Source: Helopsaltes ochotensis (taxonomy: Eukaryota; Chordata; Aves; Passeriformes; Locustellidae). Taken from it: a stretch of 64,000 nucleotides of DNA. The DNA lies in NCBI GenBank assembly GCA_013400155.1, contig VXBM01000891.1:285062-349061 (forward strand), given 5' to 3'. Position 1 is the stretch's first letter, and each line of letters begins with the position of its first letter. Under the pieces are notes generated by a model. That model was not told the DNA's origin. It made no database searches and was given only the letters and a program-made list of their open reading frames with translations. Both the position numbers and the translations under genes were made by a program. Of this stretch, positions 22,736 through 35,400 are shown one piece after another.

Positions 22736-25049
22736 GCTGAGGCACCCCGCCAAGCCCCACAGGATGGGGAGGGTCCACGAGCCAAATGTGCCATTTGGGA
22801 GACAGGGCCTGCCTGCCCCAAGCCAGAACAAGCCGAGTTTCACCCAGCAGGTTGTTGCTGTTTGCATAAGGTGGGTGTTATGGGAATGTACCTGGTGCCA
22901 TTAAAGCATCCTGCCCGGCAAGCTGGGAAAGGCTGCTGAGGTCCCCGCTGCCTCTCCAGATCTTTAACTGGAGTTTATCTCCAGATCTTTGACTTTATCG
23001 TTGCACAAGTATTTAAAAGAAAACCCCACTATGAAAGCTTTCCCTAAGTAAATTCTGCTAAACTAAGTGATTTCTTTTTTCCTGGTGAATTTACGCTGCT
23101 GACAGACAGAGAGAAATTTCTCACTGCAGAGAAATTTTCAGGGTTTCATCTTCTGAGAAGGTTTCGGGGCCCTCATTTGAGAGGGGGATTTTTGCAGAGC
23201 CAATTCAGCAGATATGGTCATGCTATGCAGTGACAGAAGAGGCTTTCAAAAAGGGCTGAGACACTTCTCATTTCCTTGAAATGTTAGCTGGGGAATTCGC
23301 TTTGCTGCCTTCAGCTGCTGCTTTTCAAAGGAAATCCCCAGTGCAACACCATATCAGTAAAACACAAAAAAAAAAAAAGGAAAAAAAAAAAGAAAAAAAA
23401 GAAAAATCTCTCCTGGGCCCTAGTCCCATGCCTGGACAGTTTGCTGTGGGCTGTGTGAGATGTGTGGCCTTGAGGAGAACCAGTCTTCCACATGCGTGTT
23501 CAGAAAACACATTTTTAAGAGCCTATTAATGTAATTTAGTTTTGCTGATTGAAGCCTATTAAAACCCAAACTTTAGTTTCTTGCCATTATGAGGAAATCC
23601 ACATCCTCACTCTTGACTTTTCCTCCTTTTTCCTTTTTTTTCCCCCTCTCTACACAAGTCTTTGTAGATGGACCATGTTTATGGGTAGATGCTTTTTTGC
23701 TCTTCAGCTGTAGATGATGTTCATGGCCTGACAATACAAAATTTTCCATTCTAATGATCTGCCTTAGAATTATTCCATTGTCTGATTAGAAACTCTGTAG
23801 CCTCATCTTCAATTAACGTGGCACCAGTGGCTAATACTTTCGTTAAAACAGACACTTTGCAATTATTTCCTACCCCAAAAGTTAGAAAATTGATTAATGT
23901 TGATACTTTGAAGATGCAGAACCATTTTTGTGGGTGCTGGTGCTATTATTCTCAGATTTTATGTAGTTAGGAGAATTTAGTCTTTATTAAAAAAAAAAAA
24001 ACACAAAACCACCAAAATCTGGAAAAAAGTTATTTTGATCTCGATTTGTTGGCCAGTTATTTTCCAGAGGAGTAACTGCAGCATGATAGACTTGAAAAGA
24101 GAAATTGAAAATGTTCCTTCCCCATAGTTCCTTCTGTTTTTTTCTGATTATATTATGGAAAAATACAGCGGAATGAGGACTTCCGGAGCTGTGGAGAAGG
24201 CAATTCATTGTAGTAGTCCTTAGAGGTCTTGAACTTGGCCAGGATCCAGTTCTAGAACAACTGGAGTGGTCCCTCCTCACCTCTGTCTTTTAGAGGCATT
24301 TCAATTTTGTGTCAGCTTCAGCCTTGCCTCTCTCTCTCTCATTAAATTAAATGAAAGTTAATTACTTCCCTACCTCTCCTTCCCAGCACAGAAAGCTGTT
24401 TGAAGTCACCTGGCTTGTTTGAAATCCTGGATTCAGGGAGGCTTGTTCACCTTTTCACTCCCGAGCTGCTTGACCACTGTCTTCCCCCAGCACCCACTAG
24501 AAACAGCTTTAGGTTTTATGCTGGGGACAGTTCGATTTTTCCTCTAAGAACAGAAGCCCAAAGGCTAAATTTTTAAAGAAACCACAGAACACCATGAACC
24601 TGAGAGGGTGTTAGGAGTGAAGGGGAGCGAGTCACCCCTGACTCAATTTATTTTGCCCTCACAGGGGGTGCCAGCCTGCTTTGGACATGCACGGCTCAGC
24701 TCACGTGTGGTTCCACCCCTTGGCTGTGCTTCCAGTTCGTAGAGATGCATAAAGGGAAACAGAGGTGCCTTCTTTACTGATTTTGGTGCCTGGAAAGTGA
24801 TTGTGAAGGCTCCTTGGGCGTTCTTCCAGCTCTGCTGGAGGGATAGGCTGGTGCTGGTGATTTTTAGCACGTGAAGCTGTAATGTGTGGTTTCTGTGTGG
24901 AATGGGAACACCACCGACATCCTGCCCAGGAGGGGAAAACCCCAGCCCCACACAGACCAGATATTCAGAGGTCCTGTACCACCTTTGTTGAACAAACATG
25001 GAATAATTTTGGGGGGTTAGTACATTTTATTACTTTCAGAGGGAATCTC
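22736..25049. other. Unique AT-rich DNA with simple repeats
   Basis: Purine-only tract at 23366-23406 (41 nt), A-rich tract near 23990-24002 and (CT)n near 24329-24341. The segment 23690-23990 is AT-rich and rich in homeodomain-like TAAT cores, which suggests but does not show a conserved non-coding element. Confidence 0.5.
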
Positions 25050-25535
25050 CAGCAGCACAAGGACCAGGAGCTGCTGCAGCCAGGGCAGAGGAGGGCACGG
25101 AGCTGCTGCCAGGGCTGGAGCCCCTCTGCTCTGGAGCCAGCCTGGCACACCTGGGGCTGCTCAGCCGCACAAGAGAAGGCTCCAGGGAGAGCTGCCAGCC
25201 CTGCCAGGGCCTGAAGGGGCTCCAGGAGAGCTGCAGAGGGGCTGGGGACAAGGCAGGCAGGGACAGCCCCCAGGGAATGGCTTCCCAGTGCCAGAGGGCA
25301 GGGCCAGCTGGGATCTGGGGCAGGAATTGCTGGCTGGGAGGGTGGGCAGGCCCTGGCCCAGGGTGCCCAGAGCAGCTGGGGCTGCCCCTGGATCCCTGGC
25401 AGTGTCCAGGGCCAGGCTGGACAGGGCTTGGAGCAGCCTGGGACAGTGGAAGGTGTCCCTGCCCATGGCAGGGGTGTTAGACCAGTGTGGACTTTAGGCT
25501 TCCTTCCAACCCAAACTGATTCAGAATTCTGTGGT
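25050..25535 (+). mobile_element. CR1: CR1 LINE 3' part, GC-rich subfamily
   Basis: Starts near 'aaggaccaggagctgctgca', runs through the same body as the 10385 and 38225 copies and ends 'ttccaacccaaactgattc'. From 25152 to about 25450 I see almost no difference from the 10385 copy. Confidence 0.92.
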
Positions 25536-26412
25536 AAAATGCCCCAAGCTACTATTTCACTATAGTTTGACTTCCAGAACACATTGAAAATGTTAACCCA
25601 TAAAATCACTTTTTTTTTCCCAGTTAAAACTCAAGGAATAATGGAGTAATTCTCTTAAAACTCACTGATTCATGCAGCTTGAATCCAACTGCTGAAAAAG
25701 GAGATTGCAAGGGATGAAGGTATCAGAGAGGAAGGGTTTTATTGAACATGAATCTCTGGAGAGAATGGAATGATTTGGAAATGGAGCAGTGACATCTCTG
25801 TGTTGCCCAGTCCCATTCTGGCCTCTTACCCCAACCAGTAAACAGAAAAGGTGAGGGGTAGGTTACAGCCCTGAGATGTGGTTGTTGAGTTGAAGACTAA
25901 CGGATTTTTCTGGGCAGGAAATGAGGAATAGGCCCAACAGGTGACATCCTGAGAGCATGTTGCTTCCTGGAGCTGCACGTGAAAATGCAATGTTCTTCTC
26001 TCTGTGATAAATTAGGTATTTCTGCCTAAAATTGTCTGTTGGAGCTTGGTGGAGCTGAGAGGCCTTTTGTGGGATAGATGTTTCGCATCAAGACAGATGG
26101 CAGGGAGTGAGAAATAGCGTTTAAACGCTGGAAACCAGCTCAGAAGAGTATCAGTGCCACACACAGCGTTAGCTGTTATTGACTGAACCATTTCAGGCAG
26201 GTACTCGGGCCCAGGAGTGTACGGGGGCAGAGGTGGGCAAGGGTGATTTTCTTGCTGAGCAACGTGAAGCACTGCACCTTTCTGAGGCTCCTGTGCACAT
26301 CCAACTGTCTTGCTACAGGTCCGTGACATTCCTTGAGTTTTCTGGTCACTGCAGGGACGTTTTTCACTGCCATACCTGGTCAGCAGCAGCTCATGACCCA
26401 GGTGATGTCTGA
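25536..26412. other. Unique non-coding DNA
   Basis: Nothing recognised. Confidence 0.5.
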
Positions 26413-26733
26413 CATGAATCACGGGATTCCCTGAGCTGGAAGGGACCCACCAGGATCATCCAGCCCAGCTCCTGGCCCTGCACAGACCCCCAACAATCCC
26501 ACCCTGTGCATCCCTGGCAGCTCTGTCCAAGCTCTCCTGGAGCTCTGGCAGCCTCGGGGCCGTGCCCATTCCCTGGGGCAGTGCCCAGCACCCTCTGGGG
26601 GAAGAGCCTTTCCCCGATATCCAAACTAAACCTCCCTGGCACAGCTCCAGCCGTTCCCTGGGTGCTGTCCCTCTCACAGGGAGCAGGGATCAGAGTGGTT
26701 CCTCCAGGACCTGTTGTAGACCCTGTTGAAGCC
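26413..26733 (-). mobile_element. CR1: CR1 LINE 3' part, CR1-Y-like
   Basis: On the minus strand it has the order 'ctcttcccccagagggtgct', 'ggctgccagagctccaggag', 'gggattgttggggg', 'ggatgatcctggtgggtccc' and a 'cccgtgattcatg' tail. This is a subfamily distinct from the GC-rich copies and resembles what is called CR1-Y in songbirds. Confidence 0.88.
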
Positions 26734-27320
26734 AACCTCAATGCCCAACACAGCAGCATTTTGGGGAGGTAGCACAGCGATTTCAAGCCCCCATAGCCCA
26801 GTTTGAAGAGCCTCCAACCCCAGGGCAGGAGAACACCTTGTTTTGTCTCAGCTCACACTCACACTTTTGTAACTAGACAAGACTGATGAAAGGGTACATG
26901 AGGCTGAAAAAATAGATTTGCTGTAAAGGGGTGAGATAAAAGAAGAAAAACCAAGAAAATATCTTACTCATTTTATGGTTAGTGACACAGATGGTGCTTA
27001 GCTGACTCAGCTCTTTGACTGACACATGTTGCTCTTTTTGCTGGAAAGAAGCTGGAATCGCCCTCTCCTTTCTCCAGTTACTAAGACAGACCCCACACCT
27101 TTGTTTCCTCTCCTCTGGAAGAGGAAGAACATCCAGAAGAAAATCTGTGACCCTTCCCACTAACAAGCCCAAGTTCAAGTCCCCCTGGTTGTGTGTGTTT
27201 GTTCAAAGAAAGCTTCACTCCTTATGCTCTGTGACAGGCTGGTGAGTGTCCTAGGTTACAAAGTAAGATGTGCCCAAAGTCTGTATTCTCATCACCATCT
27301 TCAAGAGCTGTTGAAATCAA
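26734..27320. other. Unique non-coding DNA
   Basis: Nothing recognised. Confidence 0.5.
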
Positions 27321-27800
27321 TGTGGGGCAGAGCTTCCCCCATCTCCTGTTCATGGGCCCATCAATGCCTTGCCCCATGACTCACAGGTAACTCCCTCCGG
27401 GAGGTATCTCTGTTTAATGGGCAATCAAGGACCCACGGCATGACTCAGAGAATGAGATCATCCCATTGTGAGATGCTCCGCCCAGAGGGAGGAGCCAAGC
27501 ATTCCCACCTGGATATAATGTGGGATTTGGGATAACACTCTGGCATTTACCCACTGGGTACCCCAGAGGACAGGAGCTACCAGACCTTTTCTGTGAGATC
27601 ACTGCTTCAGCTAGACTGCTTCATCTGGACTGCTACCACCACCCTGACTAACAGGGTGTCAGGTTGTACTCTGACTCTGTCAGTGGTTTTGCTTTTGTAC
27701 TATTGCATTTATTTTATTTATTTTACTTCTTTCTTTGCCTCTTATTCAATTGTATTTCTGACTTGGACTCTCTCACTGGGTTTGCTTTCAAACCAGTACA
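27321..27800 (+). mobile_element. Avian LTR, probably ERVL-like, solo or truncated
   Basis: Contains the block 'gatgctccgcccagaggg' with 'aagcattcccacctggatat', whose 'ggatataatg' at 27511-27520 is a TATA box about 30 bases after a GC-rich element. Downstream is a T/A-rich 'attttatttattttac' segment and an end at 'ttcaaaccagtaca'. These match songbird LTRs that I recall as ERVL type. The start at 'tgtggggcagagc' is a guess; no flanking duplication was found, and the true 5' edge could be further left. No retroviral genes are present. Confidence 0.75.
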
Positions 27801-30504
27801 GTGGGACAGGGCATGGACCTGGGAGAGTGAAATCCTGTCCCTCTCAAAGCTTTCTGCAGGTGTTTCCATCCCTGTTAGCACTTCACTGGGCTCTGGCTTT
27901 CTCCCTTTTCATCTGTGTACAGGTGTGTCAGTAAGACACTTCATATCTTGAGAATACTCCATCTTTTCCAGCTGAACTATAACTTTTTTTGGTTGGAAGC
28001 GCTGTGTGGTGGAGTCCACGGGGAGGTCTGTGCAAGGTAAGGAGAGGAAACGTGCTGCCCAGAGGTGCTCCCATACATGAGGCCAAGCCTCCCGTGGGGA
28101 GAAGTCACAGGCTCAGGAAGTCATGGGAGCTGAAAATGCTGGCCGTAGGGTTCAACCTCATTAGGCTAAAATTTAACAGACATGTGTGAAAGCCTCCTCA
28201 GCCCACATCTGCGGTCACTGAAGGTTTCCAGCTGAACAAATCCCTGACGGGGTCTGGAGGCTCCATGGGCTCACTGGAGGCCTGGCAGGTCTGTCCAGAG
28301 CTGCTTTTCAGCACTCCCCCACACTATGTGAGACAAGCAGCAACCCTGCTGTCCTGTGGAGCTCCAGCCTTGTCCTCTCCTGACATCCTCATGCTCAGCA
28401 AAACACGGCGCAGCCAGCCAGGGAGCTAAGGCATGAACTGTGAGTGTAAACTACTTGACTCGAAGAGCAGTGAGGCTTAAGATGGAAAACTCAGGGCTGG
28501 CAATGCGGATAGAGGCCAGGACAGAAGTTGAAGTGCCTGGGATAACCTCCTGGTGATGGCTGTGTGCATCTGCTTGTGTTCACTCTGCATCCAGGGCTGA
28601 GCGCTGGGGGCCGTGTGCTCCCAGGAGATGGCCACTCCGCTGTCAGGTGGAGATGCTGTGAAAAAAGACATGAGCTTGTTTATAAGGGCCTTGTTTTGAA
28701 GTTTTTCCAGCAGAGTAAACACAGACAGGATGTCCTCAAAAGTTTTGACCTGGCCGTCCCCAAGGGCTGTGCCTTCGGGGTGCCTGACCCGAACACCCCC
28801 GTGCTGGAAGAGGGGGCTGGTTTGGGCAGGGAGGACCATGGCACTCAAATGGATTTTTTCCATGTGACAAGATACATTTCACCCTTTCCGTTTTTTGGTG
28901 ATTAATCTGAAGTGGATTTTTTTTTTTTTGGTGCCACCTGCATTTCTAGGGAATTCCCAGAAGCATTCCAGTTTGCTGGAATCTGCCTAGCACCCAGAGC
29001 CGTTCTCACATCATGCCAGCTCCATTCTTTCCTCCTGCAATCCATTATCCTGTACGTGCCTAGCTGCCTTCATGCTTTGCCTCCCAACATCATTTACATA
29101 AGAGGAAAATTAGCAGCTTGAGTAATTATGAATAACTCACATTAGACAAAGGGGCCTTGGGGCTGAATGTAGGCAGCCGGAACGTCTGGCATTGCAGACC
29201 TTCCATGGCCAGGAAAGGATCCTTTTTCTTTCATTTGGGGTTTCCCAGAAATGCCCTGGGGTTCAGGAACCCACATCCCATTGGTGTTCAGCAGGAGGAC
29301 ATGGAGAGTGCTGGCAGCGCAGATCTTCCAGGTGCCCAGGTGGGAATTTGGTCTGGCTGAGCTCTGTGGACCCCTTTTAGTGGGTTGGCCACGAGCAGAG
29401 CCCACCCATGAGCTCACTGCCCACATCTCCAAGATATTCTGAGAGCAGGGAGCAAGATTCAGGCTCTGCTCATCCCTGCTCAAGATTCAGGCTCTGCTCA
29501 TCCCTGCTCCAGGGCTGGACAACTCTTGGTTTAAAAGAAGGAAGATCAGAGCTGGTGCTGGTGTCTCCCAGATTAAAGGGAAAGCTCCCACATCTGAGGA
29601 GACTGGGCGCTGCTGAGCTGAGCCCAGGACAGCAGCTGTTGCCAGTAAAAATAATGGTTGTTTTTACTAGGGAAAAATTGCCCTCTGACAGCAGAAAAAG
29701 GAGTTCTACTTGAGCAGAAGCTGCAGAACCTGCCTCCAAATACCCAAATACAAAAATAAATCTTAAAAGGACAGCCTGTAAACACTTAGCAGTGCTGTCT
29801 GCAAGGCCCGATGAAAATAAAGGAAGCTATTTCAGTTTTTGCATGTATTTTCATCCTTACTTGCATAAAAAGCAGCTTGCTGTTGCTTTAAAATATTAAA
29901 ATACATGTAAAATACATTAGGCTTGTGTACAGTTTTCCAAGGGGGTGTCACCACAGTGTCCCAGGAGTAACCATACCTGTGCCTCGGCAAATTCCTGTGT
30001 TGAAAAGCCTTAAGTAACAGAGCTGATCCGTTTGTTTTTTTTAAATGAAGTTTCAATTTTGAAGTGGAAAACCCAGAGATCACGTCAGGACATGAATGCT
30101 GGCCCATGAAGAGTCATTGTCCAGGGTCCCAGCAGAGCCGGACTGATACGACCATCACATTTTAACTGCAGCCCAAGACAGCCTCCACAGCCTCTTCCCT
30201 TTTCTCTTGTTCCCTCCATAAAAAGAATGAAATGCTTCTCCCACCATTTATGTATGGAAAAGGTCTGGTTCTGAAATTGTGCACTTCCCACTTGGAAACA
30301 GATGTCTCTTTAATGCTGCTTTTCAGTGTTACTCCCCCAAAACGTGTCATGGGATGACACATTTCAAGAGTGATTTCTTTTTCCCCCCCTGCACCACAAG
30401 ACCTATTTGCATTTATTTTTCTCAAATTTGGCTTCTGATTGTTTCCTGGTCCTTCAAAATATTTTTGTTTCTGTTACTGTTTTCTATTATTTTGATATAT
30501 TTCA
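27801..30504. other. Unique non-coding DNA
   Basis: No gene seen. Open frames such as 28564-28905 lack recognisable domains. Contains a 28-bp duplication at 29453-29508 and a short T-run at 28917-28929. Confidence 0.5.
29453..29508. repeat. Perfect 28-bp tandem duplication
   Basis: The 28-mer starting 'caagattcaggctctgctca' occurs at 29453-29480 and again, identically, at 29481-29508. Two copies only. Confidence 0.95.
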
Positions 30505-30622
30505 AGGCCAGGTTGGAGGCAGATTGGAGCAGCCTTGGATAGTGGACCCTGCCCATGGCAGGGCTGAAATGAGATGAGATTTGAGGTCCCTTCCAACCCA
30601 GGCCAGTCTGTGATTATGTTTG
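30505..30622 (+). mobile_element. CR1: CR1 LINE 3'-end fragment
   Basis: 'aaggccaggttggaggcaga' to 'gaggtcccttccaaccca' and a 'ctgtgattatg' tail. Heavily 5'-truncated. Confidence 0.85.
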
Positions 30623-31849
30623 CTCTGCCAGGATCACTGTCTTATTCCAGCTGTCACATTTTTGGGGGGATTTTGGTCAGTCTGGCTGACTGCAACATGC
30701 AGAGGCCAGGGTACAAGCTTTTTTGGCAGAGGTGTTGAATAGCTTCTCAGTGAGCACAGTTTACTGTACACAAAGACAGCAGGGAGAAGACATTTCCTTC
30801 TGTCTTTCTCTTTTTTCTTTCCTAATTCATCCTCTTCTTCCATTAGACCTCACATCCCAGCGCTGCTCCTTGATGTGTATTTGCTCAAAGATTTATTTTT
30901 CTGTCTCTAATTTGCTGGTTCTTCCATCTTTTTATGAGTTTGCTTCCTAAAATGAGGTTTTAGACCTTTTTTCCGGGGAGTTTTTTCACTGCTTCTAAGA
31001 AAGTGAAGGGGGTTCCAATATTTCATCACAGTTGCTTCCTTTTAACTTGCTAATTTGAGATGATACGAGAGGTCAGGGAGTTCCCCAGGTTGTGCTCCAT
31101 GAAGCACTGTGTGAAATCACTGCTGAACCCTTTGACTCACTTTCGTTTTGTTCTCCAGTATTCCCACTTGAACCCTGTGAATTTTGCCCTCCTCATACCA
31201 GCTGCATAAAATCACCAAAAACATCTTCCTGTAGTATTTGGGCTCCTTAACAAGCAGTCGTTTGTCTGCTCTAAGTCCTTTGGTATATTTTACATTGTTT
31301 TCCCCGCAAAGATAATTTTAAGAAAAGTTGCAGTATTGCAGATACTGAAAGGTCATGGGAACTCCTGGCTAAGATTAGCCCAGCTTCTTCCTATCAATGG
31401 CTGTAAGTGGCATTGGCATTGTAAAAGGAGTACTGTGGGAGCAGTAAAAGACATTTTTTTTCCCCAAGTACACATTGAAAAGCACTTTTATCCCATGTCT
31501 AGGGCTGGGCACTAACAGCAGCTCTATCACCATGGGCTGATGTTTTCTATTCAGGGGCTCACAGAGAATGCATTGTTCCAAGGGGAGCTGAGCTGCAGAG
31601 GTTGGAACAATTTCATAAGCACAAGATTCCTGCAAGGTGTCTAGGAGGAGCCTTCAGGTGGAAGCGAAACCCTCTGATAGGGGCTGCTAAGCAAATGAGC
31701 TTTACTCTGTACAACTCTAAGAGCAGAAGAAATGAAACAGAAAAAATGAAACAAAAACCAACCCGAAGTTGGCGTTTCCTTCACTCTGCTCAGTTTGTCA
31801 TTACCAGGAGCCAGGCAGAAACCTCGTGTTCTGCAGAGCAAATCCTGTG
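30623..31849. other. Unique non-coding DNA
   Basis: AT-rich, nothing recognised. Confidence 0.5.
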
Positions 31850-32494
31850 AGGAGCAGCTGAGGGAGCTGGGGAAGGGCCGGGGGCCCAAGAGGAGGTGAA
31901 GGGAGTTGGGAAGGGGCTGGAGCCCCAGGAGAGGCTGAGGGAGCTGGGAAGGGGCTGGAGCCCCAGGAGAGGCTGAGGGAGCTGGGAAGGGGCTGGAGCC
32001 CCAGGAGAGGCTGAGGGAGCTGGGAAGGGGCTGGAGCCCCAGGAGAGGCTGAGGGAGCTGGGAAGGGGCTGGAGCCCCAGGAGAGGCTGAGGGAGCTGGG
32101 AAGGGGCTGGAGCCCCAGGAGAGGCTGAGGGAGCTGGGAAGGGGCTGAGCCTCGAGAAAAGGAGGCTCAGGGGGGACCTTGTGGCTCTGCACAACTCCCT
32201 GCCAGGAGGGGACAGCCAGGGGGATCAGGCTCTGGGAACAGGGAACAGGGACAGGGGGAGAGGGAACGGCCTCAGGGTGGGACAGGGGAGGCTCAGGGTG
32301 GATAGCAGCAGGAATTTCCCCATGGAAAGGGCTGTCCAGCCCTGGCAGAGGTGCTCAAGGCAGTGGTGAGTCCCCATCCCTTGAGCTGTGTGGCTGTGGC
32401 ACTTGGGGACAGGGGTCAGTGGTGGCCTGGGCCGTGCTGGCCCAGTGATGGCCTCTGAAGGCTTTTCCAACCCAAATGATTCTGTGATTCCATG
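31850..32494 (+). mobile_element. CR1: CR1 LINE containing an expanded minisatellite
   Basis: After the tandem array the element reads 'gaggctcaggggggacctt', 'ctctgcacaactccctgcca', 'aatttccccatggaaagggc', 'gtggctgtggcacttgggga', and ends 'ttccaacccaaatgattctg' with a 'tgattccatg' tail. This is a CR1 of the subfamily that codes the 'cttggggacaggg' segment, like 36090-36342. The open frames across it on both strands come from the repeat and are not genes. Confidence 0.88.
31860..32155. repeat. 38-bp minisatellite, about 7 units
   Basis: The unit 'gagctgggaaggggctgg' followed by 'agccccaggagaggctgagg' recurs with a strict 38-bp period: 'agcccc' lies at 31921, 31959, 31997, 32035, 32073 and 32111. 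Six units are essentially identical, with a degenerate unit at each edge. It arose from the 'gaggctgagggagctggg' segment of the CR1 that contains it. Confidence 0.95.
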
Positions 32495-35400
32495 CATTTC
32501 TCCAGGGATTTACCAACAAACCAACACCTTCCAGCTGGGACCATCCCTCCTGGTGTGCTGGCCATTAGCCTCTGGTCACAGCAGTGACACTGGAAGCGCA
32601 TGGACACGTTTCTCTAAACATTGAGAGGCACAATTCTAATTTGAGCCTGCTGCCCATTAAATGGATTTAATTTCTCAAAGGGCTGCTTCTCTTTTACTTT
32701 GCAGCATCTGGAGCCTTTACAGAGGGATGGTGATAGGGCTGGGAGCCCTTATCTCCCGGGGCTGCATCCAGGAGTGGCTGGGGGCACCTCTTTAGATCTC
32801 CATGGGCTGTCCTGGGCACAGACACTCCACACTGAGCACCCCAGGCAGATTATTCCAGATAGATGAGTTTCTCCTAACACGGAGGGGCCAATGTGCTCCT
32901 TGGTGGCTTTTCCATCCCCTCTAGGTCATTGCCTAGGCCCAGGCCACAGCTCTCATTCTTCCTCAGCCCTTACAAAGAGGAGGAAGGAAGAGCACGGAAG
33001 GACACCGAGCTGTGCAGGGGAAGGATGAAATCATCAGGGGATTACTGAACACTCTCCCGTGCGGTGACACAAATGTCCTGACGCAACTGCAGGCAGACAA
33101 AGCCGTCCCCCGGGCAGCGTCAGGGCTGGCTGGCACGGCAGGAAGAACAAGTTGTGCTTTTGGAGAGTTTTTCTCTCCTGCAAAGGACGGATCACTCTTC
33201 AGGGAGTTCTTCTCGTCTCGCTTCCCAAGTGGTGCTTCCCACTGAAAGGCTGGCTCATGGTGCCAAAGGGTTTCCTCAGCAGGAGAAAAGCACCCAGTTC
33301 TTCCTCATTTCCCCTTTTTTTCCCTGTACCATACACTCACAATAACTTGGGTTTGGCTGAAGGACACTATAGAGAAAGGTGACGTCTGGAGCTGAGGACA
33401 CCAAGAAACACAGGTCTATCTCCTCCCATGAGGGTTGTCCACGTGGTTAATCAAACCTTTGGAGAAAGGGGGATTTACTTGCAGCTGTCTGGCTTCAGCT
33501 GCTGGGGGTTGATTAGTACCCATTAATTGTTTTCCCAGTCCAGGCACTCGTGAGCAGAGATCAAAGCACTCTTCAACCCTAAACCAGAGAGAATGGTGCC
33601 CTTGGACCACAGGATGGATGGAACCTGCTGTGGGCAAGGATCCCAACAGGCAAATGCCTTTGTTCGGAACAATAACTAAAAATCTTACCATCCTCTCTGA
33701 TGTGGGGATGCCCCAGCCAGAGTTGTGAACTCAGAATGGATATGGTAGATTGAATATGGTTTTTGTTCTTCCTTTTGGTGCAGAGACTTGAGAATACTCC
33801 TTCTATCTTAAAATAACTTCTCCAGTCCTTTTATTTTTTTGGCATTGCTACCAGCTTCTTCAATGTCACTGCAATTGTATCGTCAACGCAAATACCACTA
33901 CAACGCCACTGCATCTGCATTTTCTTTCAGCTGAGACCCTCCAGAACACATTTTCCCACCACAGAGATAATGACTGCAGCTGCAACTTTCTGTACTGCTC
34001 AGTGAAAATGGGGTTTGTCAGAACACCTCTGGCTGCCTGAAAGATCCCAGAGCAGCTCTCCTGCCCCTCAGTGATAGCTGCCAGTGCTCGTGCTGCCCAC
34101 AGATTTTATCAACAGGGCCAGGTAGGTGTTTTTCAAAGAATCAGTGATTTAAAATGTCAATTAGCATTGAAATATTTCCCACCTACAAGGTTAAAAAGAA
34201 AAATAGTGGGGGGGGGAAGGGTAGGGGGCGGGATTAATTCCAAATTCTTGAGATTCCAAAGCAATGAGTGTCTTTCTTCAAAAGGAGTAGGGAGATGATG
34301 CTGCATGAAGGAAACTGCCTCTCGAGTTGAGATTTTTTATAATTTCCACCCACTCTGATATCCACAGGTATATTCTCTCTCCTCACAGTGCCTGTGGGCT
34401 AGATGCAGCCAGGGATGTGCATGTTTTGGTTGCAGTGTTTCCTTTCTGTAGGAATTTTTTTTTTTCCTGGGAAAAGCATGCCAGCCTCTGTAAGTGCTCT
34501 TCAGTGGGAGTTCAACAGCTTTGTTGTTTTTTAGAACGTGTCAAAGGGCAAGAACAGACAAATTCATGCTGTAACACAAATACAAAAACCTGGGGAAATT
34601 CAAAGGTGGGTAGATCTGAGGTTCTGCCCCGGGTCCATTCCTAAATCCTAACAGTTCATCCCCTCAGCACCATGGCTTCCCTTTGGAAAGTCTCCTGCTC
34701 CATCACCCAGGGTGCAAGGCTTGGGTGCTCTCACAAGGGTTCTGCCCTCAGTAGGAATATTTTCCACCCTGGGAGCCCAGGGCAGGCGGTAGGATATCTT
34801 CTGGCTGAGGCTGATATGAAGTGACAAACCAGAGCAAATATTTATTTTTAATGTACACCCTCAGTGAAACTTTTGCGGGATATGTGGCTGCTTGAAATGT
34901 AAACCTGAATTTCATTCTTCATTAATTCCATGCAAAGAAATTAGGAAACCACTCACAGTGCGAGGTGTGTGGCAAAAATGTGGCTCAAAACAGGGCTGAT
35001 ATAGAATGGCATCCTGCAATGCTATTTTTCTTCCCCGTTAATTTCAGAGACTGGGCACTACCCAGTTCTGGCAGTCTTGCTAGGAACCACCAATGAAACA
35101 CCACTGGAACTGGTCTGGAGCATCTCTCATAAGTATTTCCTACATGAGCACCTGCAGGCCAAATAAATTTACACATACTTATCAATAAAAACAAAAACTT
35201 AGTGGCAACAGCGAAAAATCTGATGTTGTCTTGGGCTTTTATGGTGAGAGGATAAGATCATTTGTATGGAAAACAGAATGGATGAGGTTAGGTGAAATTA
35301 AATTAACTAGAACCCTCTTTCCATGAAGAATAGGATACAGAAATCACTTGTTTGTGTTTTCTAAGCCAACATTCTGCTTGGTTTTCTTTGCTTGTCTACA

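Noticed and set aside
31860..32155. CRISPR-like regular repeats
   Set aside because: Units are directly adjacent with no spacers, in a vertebrate genome inside a CR1.
31641..32192. 183-codon frame encoding a regular Leu-Pro-Ser-rich repeat
   Set aside because: Translation of the 38-bp minisatellite. The period is not a multiple of three, so all frames on the strand give related repeats.
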